A stretch of DNA of 56,637 nucleotides from the NCBI GenBank assembly GCA_046349635.1, contig JAXMBX010000035.1, positions 1 to 56,637 on the forward strand. The letters are read 5' to 3'. Positions 52,576-56,637 of the stretch are shown one piece after another (position 1 is the stretch's first letter; every line of letters starts with the position of its first letter). Made by a program: the position numbers and the translations under genes. The notes under the pieces were generated by a model that worked only from the letters and a program-made list of their open reading frames with translations, did not search any database and had not been told where the DNA came from. The stretch comes from JAXMBX01 sp046349635. GTDB lineage: Bacteria > Planctomycetota > Planctomycetia > Planctomycetales > Planctomycetaceae.

Positions 52576-53622
52576 GTGGCCACTCCTTACGATGCGCTTC
52601 TGATTGTCTCTTTTGGCGGTCCCGAGAAACGGGAGGACGTCATCCCATTTCTCGAAAACGTTCTCCGGGGGCGAAACGTTCCCCGTGAAAGAATGCTCGC
52701 GGTCGCCGAACACTACTACCACTTCGACGGCGTCAGTCCGATCAACCAGCAGAATCGCGACCTGATCGCCGCGTTGCAGAAGGAGCTTCCTCGCTGGGGA
52801 CTCTCGCTCCCGATTTACTGGGGAAACCGGAACTGGGATCCGTATCTCACGGAGTCTCTGCGCGAGATGCGCGACAAGGGGATCAAACGGGTCCTCGCCT
52901 TCGTGACGTCTGCGTTCAGTTCGTACTCAGGCTGCCGTCAGTACCGCGAAGACATTCTCCGAGCCCAGGACGCCATCGGAGCGGGGGCACCGCAGATCGA
53001 CAAGATCCGCGTGTTCTTCAATCACCCGTTATTCATCGATGCCGCGCGGCAGCGGATCCAGGGGGCGCTGCTGCAGCTTTCAAACGCGCCGTACGCGCGG
53101 CAGACCTGCCATGTCGTCTTCACCGCCCACAGCATACCGATCTCCATGTCGCAAACGAGCGACTACGTGATCCAGCTGGAAGAAGCGCGGCGCATTCTGA
53201 TGCATGCGCTGCAGATGCCATTGGAGCGCAGTTCCCTGGTGTATCAAAGCCGGAGCGGACGTCCGCAGGACCCGTGGCTGGAACCGGACATCCTCGACCA
53301 CTTGAAGACGCTCAAATCTCAAGGACATTCGCAGATCCTGCTTGTTCCGCTCGGGTTTCTTTCCGATCACATGGAAGTTCTGTACGACCTCGACTACGAA
53401 GCCCGGCAGCTCGGCTCAGAACTGGGGCTGGAAATGGTCCGCGCCGGTACGGTCGGGCATCATCCCGCGATCATTCGGATGATTGCCGAGTTGATCCGCG
53501 AATATCAGGACGAAGTTAAACCGCGCGCGCTGGGCGTACTCGGCCCGCGCGTCCGGAACTGCGCGGACAACTGCTGCCCGGCGCCTGTTCGTCCTGCAAC
53601 GGCTGCTCCGGCAACCCCCTAA
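52576..53622 (+). CDS. hemH: Ferrochelatase
   Basis: A 348-residue HemH/CpfC that inserts ferrous iron into a porphyrin (protoporphyrin IX or coproporphyrin III). It has ALLIVSFGGPEKREDVIPFLENVLRGRNVPRERM, HYYHFDGVSPINQQN, ITYWGNRNWDPYL-like segment, SSYSGCRQYRED, the metal-binding His in VVFTAHSIP, YQSRSGRPQDPWLEPD and the Glu in LLVPLGFLSDHMEVLYDLDYEA. The start is a GTG. The C-terminus ends with a Cys cluster (NCADNCCPAP) and a Pro/Ala tail, which may ligate an iron-sulfur cluster as in some ferrochelatases, though this is unproven. Confidence 0.93.
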   Translation: MATPYDALLIVSFGGPEKREDVIPFLENVLRGRNVPRERMLAVAEHYYHFDGVSPINQQNRDLIAALQKELPRWGLSLPIYWGNRNWDPYLTESLREMRDKGIKRVLAFVTSAFSSYSGCRQYREDILRAQDAIGAGAPQIDKIRVFFNHPLFIDAARQRIQGALLQLSNAPYARQTCHVVFTAHSIPISMSQTSDYVIQLEEARRILMHALQMPLERSSLVYQSRSGRPQDPWLEPDILDHLKTLKSQGHSQILLVPLGFLSDHMEVLYDLDYEARQLGSELGLEMVRAGTVGHHPAIIRMIAELIREYQDEVKPRALGVLGPRVRNCADNCCPAPVRPATAAPATP

Positions 53623-53628
53623 CTCTCC

Positions 53629-54297
53629 CTACTTCTTGAGAACCGCCCAGAGCGTGTGCGCGTAGCGGTTCAGGTAGCACAATTCATCGGGGTAACGGAT
53701 GCGCCGGAGCGCACGGAGGGCCGCAGGGCGGGGCTTTTCGGTGGCGTGCAGTTCCATCTCCCGGAACAACCCTTTCTTCTGCTGCGCTTCGTAAAACGCC
53801 ATCGCTTCCGTCAGAGAGAAGAACCATTTATGCCGATCCAGCGGGCGTTCGGCGGGGAGGCCGTAATGACAGAACGAACCGCGTCCGCGTCCAATCGGCT
53901 GACGGGCCGCCGCCCAGCAGTTGGGGAGCGAGATGACCGCACAGCCGCGCGTCACCCGTAACAGTTCCTCAAAGACGAAGTGCAGATTGTCGACGTGTTC
54001 CAGGACGTCGGCACAGACGACCGCATCGAACGAATTGTCCTCGAACGGCAGCCGGTCCATCTGTTCCAGGTTGACGACGATGTCCGGCGTCCCGCCGATA
54101 TCGATTCCCATGTAGTCCTGGCGTTCCTTCGACAGCAGTTCCCGGAGGTAGGCGCGGTCGCAGCCGACGTCCAGCAGGCGTCCTTTCAGTTCTTTCCCGA
54201 ATCTCCGCGCGATGTATTCGGAGCGATGTCTGCGCTCGGGAAACCAGACATATTCAACGGGGAGGTGGCGTGTCGCCGGGGGAGCAAGAGTGGTCAT
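53629..54297 (-). CDS. Class I SAM-dependent methyltransferase
   Basis: A 222-residue methyltransferase of the methyltransf_11 type. It has motif I RLLDVGCDRAYLREL near 42, MGIDIGG, LPFEDNSFDAVVCADVLEHVDNLHFVFEELLRV and CAVISLPNCWA, with a C-terminal extension (PRPAALRALRRIRYPDELCYLNRY). It resembles enzymes of lipid or surface-sugar metabolism more than small-molecule methylases, and the acceptor is unknown. It converges with hemH 6 bases away and follows the AsmA-like gene strand. Confidence 0.82.
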   Translation of the reverse strand: MTTLAPPATRHLPVEYVWFPERRHRSEYIARRFGKELKGRLLDVGCDRAYLRELLSKERQDYMGIDIGGTPDIVVNLEQMDRLPFEDNSFDAVVCADVLEHVDNLHFVFEELLRVTRGCAVISLPNCWAAARQPIGRGRGSFCHYGLPAERPLDRHKWFFSLTEAMAFYEAQQKKGLFREMELHATEKPRPAALRALRRIRYPDELCYLNRYAHTLWAVLKK

Positions 54298-54356
54298 CGT
54301 GGCATCCTTTCCTGAAAACGTGATTTGTTAAATTGGGTCTGATATCGGGTCTTGAG

Positions 54357-56637
54357 TTATCGTTTGGGGGGCGCGGTGGGGTCCTCCACGGCCCCTGTGG
54401 TCACGGGGCCACGCATGCCCCGTGGAACCGTGGCGGGTCGAGAATCGAGGGACTGGAAAAATTCCTTGAAGGCATCATCCACGCGCGGGAACGCGCGCAA
54501 TGTCGCCACCGGTTCGGAAGTGGTCCCCGTCACGGAGACACCCCAGACCCCGGTCGTCGCGGCTCCGACCAGTCCCTGCACTCCCTGGACGAGCGGAATC
54601 TGGCCGCGATTGCGTTGGGGCAGGCGGGCAAAAAACTCCATCGCCAGCCGATGGTCGAATCTCACGTAGCCTTGGCCGTACAGGTTGATCGCATCTCCGA
54701 GCAGCGCGATGTTGTTCAGATTGATCTGGTTATTGTGGACCGTGAAGAAGACCTGGGCTTCATTGAAGGCACTGCGGCTCTGAGGATTGAACTGGATGCT
54801 CTTGAAAATCTGCATCATGACCGGGAGTTCGTACAACGCCGCAGGCTTGATCTGCAGCCGCCCGTTCCCGTTCACCTGATACGAGTTCATGCCCGGAATC
54901 CGCTTTCCGACGGAGGTGCCGGTCCCCTCGAGAATCGCATATCCGTTCATCAATCCGCGCAGATCCCGTTGGCCGGAGAGATATTCCATCGCGAAATTTT
55001 CCAGCCGCGTGTCGGTCATGTTGACGAGGATGTGATAGGGGAAGGGACTGCGCAAACGGACCTTTCCATCCAGTGTGAAGCGTCCGCCGATGGCCTGGGC
55101 CTGGATTCGTTCGCGGAGCGGAATTTCCGCGACCTGTCCCGAGGCGGGGCGGGGGAGGATGGCCTGGGCGTTCCCGATCACCAGCTTGTCATCGATGATT
55201 TGGAACGGTCCTTTGACCTGGGAAAAGCGATAACCCCAGACCGTTGCGGACTCCAGCCCCAGGAGTCCCGAGGACTCCACGATCCTGCCGTCCCAGGTTC
55301 CTTCGAAATCGACTTTTCCATGCACGTTGTTGACGTCCAGCCCGACGGTGACCGTGCTTCCATGGAGGACTGCCTGCATGTTCCAACCGGCGGTCACGGG
55401 GTCGTCGGGGATGCCGCTCCCCTTGAGGTCCAGTTCCCCCTGCAGAGAGACTTTACCCGCGCGCGGATCGAGGTCGTCCACGATCACCCGCAAATGGCTC
55501 GGCAGCACTTTCCGGAAGCGGCGGTCCGGTTCCAGATCGTCGACGATGAGGCTGTCCAATTTCAGGTTCCAGGCGGATTGCGGCGCGAAATTTCCCTTTC
55601 CGCTGAATTCGACGCGCGTTTCCTGATTGAAGCCCACCACCTGTTTGAGGGTCACGAGGTTATCGGCCCAGTTGAGATGCCCGGTCATCCGCTCCAGACG
55701 ATATGGAAACGAGCGGAGCGTCATCCCCGCATCGATCAGTTCCACGTCCTTGATCGTGATGTTGGGGCTATTCCCCGGTTGCCAGGCGATCCGGGTGTCG
55801 GAATGGAACCGTCCCTGCGGTGACAACTCTTCCCAGGTGGTGTGCCAGTACTTCGGCAATGCCCGGAGCAGGTTTTGATCGAACTCCGAATTCTGGCTTT
55901 TGATGTTGAGGTTCAACAGGGAGCCCTGCGGACCATGCACCCTGTACGTGCCCGCCCCCGTCAGCCTGGAGTCGCCGTGCTGGGCGGAGAGATCATTAAA
56001 GGCCCAATCTCCCTTCTTCCAGAGGACCGCACCGGTGAGATCGGTGAGCTCATACGGAAAATGCCTGTAGTTCATCCGGCAGTCGTAGAGCTTCGCCTCG
56101 AGGTCATGCTGGAATTGTTCCTCGGGGGCTCCGCGAAAGATTCGATACTGGGCATCCCCCACGCCGCGCAGATTGAGGGACTGCAACACGTGCTGTAACT
56201 GGGGAGGAGAGGCCTGATAGAAGGCATCATCGACGGGCATCTGTTTCGTCGTGATGAGGAAATCCGCCGCTCCCTGACTGGAGTATTGTCCATTGAGCCT
56301 GACGGGGCGCTTGCCCGCAAACCCTTTCATCTCGACATGCCAGACCTGGTTCTGCAATCGCCCCAGGCCCGTGATTCCATGGACGGGATACGGAAACTTC
56401 TGATGTCGCGCCTGGCACTCGCGGGGATAGACATCGATGGTCTCGATGCGCGGCCCCTCGGCCGCGGCAACGAACTTGATTTTCAGATCCGCGGCGCCGG
56501 ACGGGCCGACCTGGTCGAAGAGGCTCTTGCCCCCCTCCGTCAGGAGGCTTCGCATCCGTTCGTCGAGTTCCATGCGGAGAATCTGGATGTCGAACTGCCC
56601 GTGACGTTGTCCCTGCAGATTCGCAACTTGTCCCGAG
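54357..56637 (-). CDS. AsmA-like envelope protein, C-terminal part (partial)
   Basis: The open frame runs off the right edge of the window, so only the last 760 or so residues are seen. The sequence consists of repeated short beta segments with LTGAVLWKKGDWAFNDLSAQHGDSRLTGAGTYRVHG-type and GDWRFDDVEL-like patterns, as in the AsmA/TamB-type bridge-like lipid-transport proteins. It ends with an AsmA C-terminal-like region (LPVMMQIFKSIQFNPQSRSAFNEAQVFFTVHNNQINLNNIALLGDAINLYGQGYV) and a disordered Pro-rich tail. It probably spans the periplasm. The role in outer-membrane lipid traffic is inferred from the family only. Confidence 0.75.
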   Translation of the reverse strand, partial: SGQVANLQGQRHGQFDIQILRMELDERMRSLLTEGGKSLFDQVGPSGAADLKIKFVAAAEGPRIETIDVYPRECQARHQKFPYPVHGITGLGRLQNQVWHVEMKGFAGKRPVRLNGQYSSQGAADFLITTKQMPVDDAFYQASPPQLQHVLQSLNLRGVGDAQYRIFRGAPEEQFQHDLEAKLYDCRMNYRHFPYELTDLTGAVLWKKGDWAFNDLSAQHGDSRLTGAGTYRVHGPQGSLLNLNIKSQNSEFDQNLLRALPKYWHTTWEELSPQGRFHSDTRIAWQPGNSPNITIKDVELIDAGMTLRSFPYRLERMTGHLNWADNLVTLKQVVGFNQETRVEFSGKGNFAPQSAWNLKLDSLIVDDLEPDRRFRKVLPSHLRVIVDDLDPRAGKVSLQGELDLKGSGIPDDPVTAGWNMQAVLHGSTVTVGLDVNNVHGKVDFEGTWDGRIVESSGLLGLESATVWGYRFSQVKGPFQIIDDKLVIGNAQAILPRPASGQVAEIPLRERIQAQAIGGRFTLDGKVRLRSPFPYHILVNMTDTRLENFAMEYLSGQRDLRGLMNGYAILEGTGTSVGKRIPGMNSYQVNGNGRLQIKPAALYELPVMMQIFKSIQFNPQSRSAFNEAQVFFTVHNNQINLNNIALLGDAINLYGQGYVRFDHRLAMEFFARLPQRNRGQIPLVQGVQGLVGAATTGVWGVSVTGTTSEPVATLRAFPRVDDAFKEFFQSLDSRPATVPRGMRGPVTTGAVEDPTAPPKR

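Overview
The window is about 56.6 kb of GC-rich chromosomal DNA with dense coding on both strands. It most likely comes from a planctomycete. The evidence is a BBP7-type outer-membrane barrel protein, a secreted glycine/methionine-rich protein, bacterial methanofuran-synthesis genes (mfnD, mfnF) beside a normal folD, and an mfn/scp/pho gene mix typical of Planctomycetia. The assignment rests on recognising protein families, not on a database search. No rRNA, tRNA, CRISPR array, prophage or insertion sequence was seen.

Layout. 1-4.4 kb holds a phosphate-response cluster (pstA end, pstB, phoU, phoB, ppx/HD). 4.5-6.2 kb has a strong promoter, a roughly 600-nt structured leader with an intrinsic terminator and a possible antiterminator, then DAHP synthase. 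6.2-11.6 kb carries an esterase, an ABC-2 exporter pair, an MFS carrier and a lipoprotein. 11.9-14.3 kb has an enolase paralogue broken by two frameshifts, behind an APH-fold kinase gene. 14.7-19.7 kb carries a Gly-rich secreted protein, a phytol/dolichol-kinase-like membrane enzyme, a BBP7 barrel and a degenerate HD-GYP protein. 19.7-23.3 kb has an efp/small membrane protein/miaB operon, divergent from epmB. 23.3-27.1 kb is a decayed stretch with palindromic repeats, a multiply frameshifted haem-motif protein and a frameshifted beta-helix protein.

27.4-37.8 kb holds a repeat lipoprotein, folD and pgpA, sulfite reductase, a TIM-barrel isomerase-like protein, an ATPase/FtsX permease/HlyD adaptor exporter and a His-rich membrane protein. 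38.0-41.0 kb holds scpA and the translationally coupled mfnD-mfnF pair. The mfnD reading frame contains four ParB-binding (parS) 16-mers. 41.1-45.5 kb has PilZ, a c-type cytochrome, a [2Fe-2S] ferredoxin, trpF and a PQQ-propeller protein. 46.0-50.1 kb is a cassette of a tiny membrane protein, a methyltransferase and an LtaS/EptA-like membrane transferase. 50.1-56.6 kb has murG, a frameshifted ftsW, ferrochelatase, a methyltransferase and the C-terminal part of an AsmA-like protein.

The most striking observation is the parS cluster inside mfnD. It encodes an in-frame insertion in an ATP-grasp loop and lies about 1.2 kb from scpA, so a chromosome-segregation locus seems to be hosted in a methanofuran-biosynthesis gene. 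The second is the aroF leader, which looks like a transcription attenuator. A caveat applies throughout: several genes (eno, ftsW, the beta-helix gene, the end of the membrane transferase) carry small deletions, some in short G/C repeats. Some of these may be sequence errors rather than true decay.
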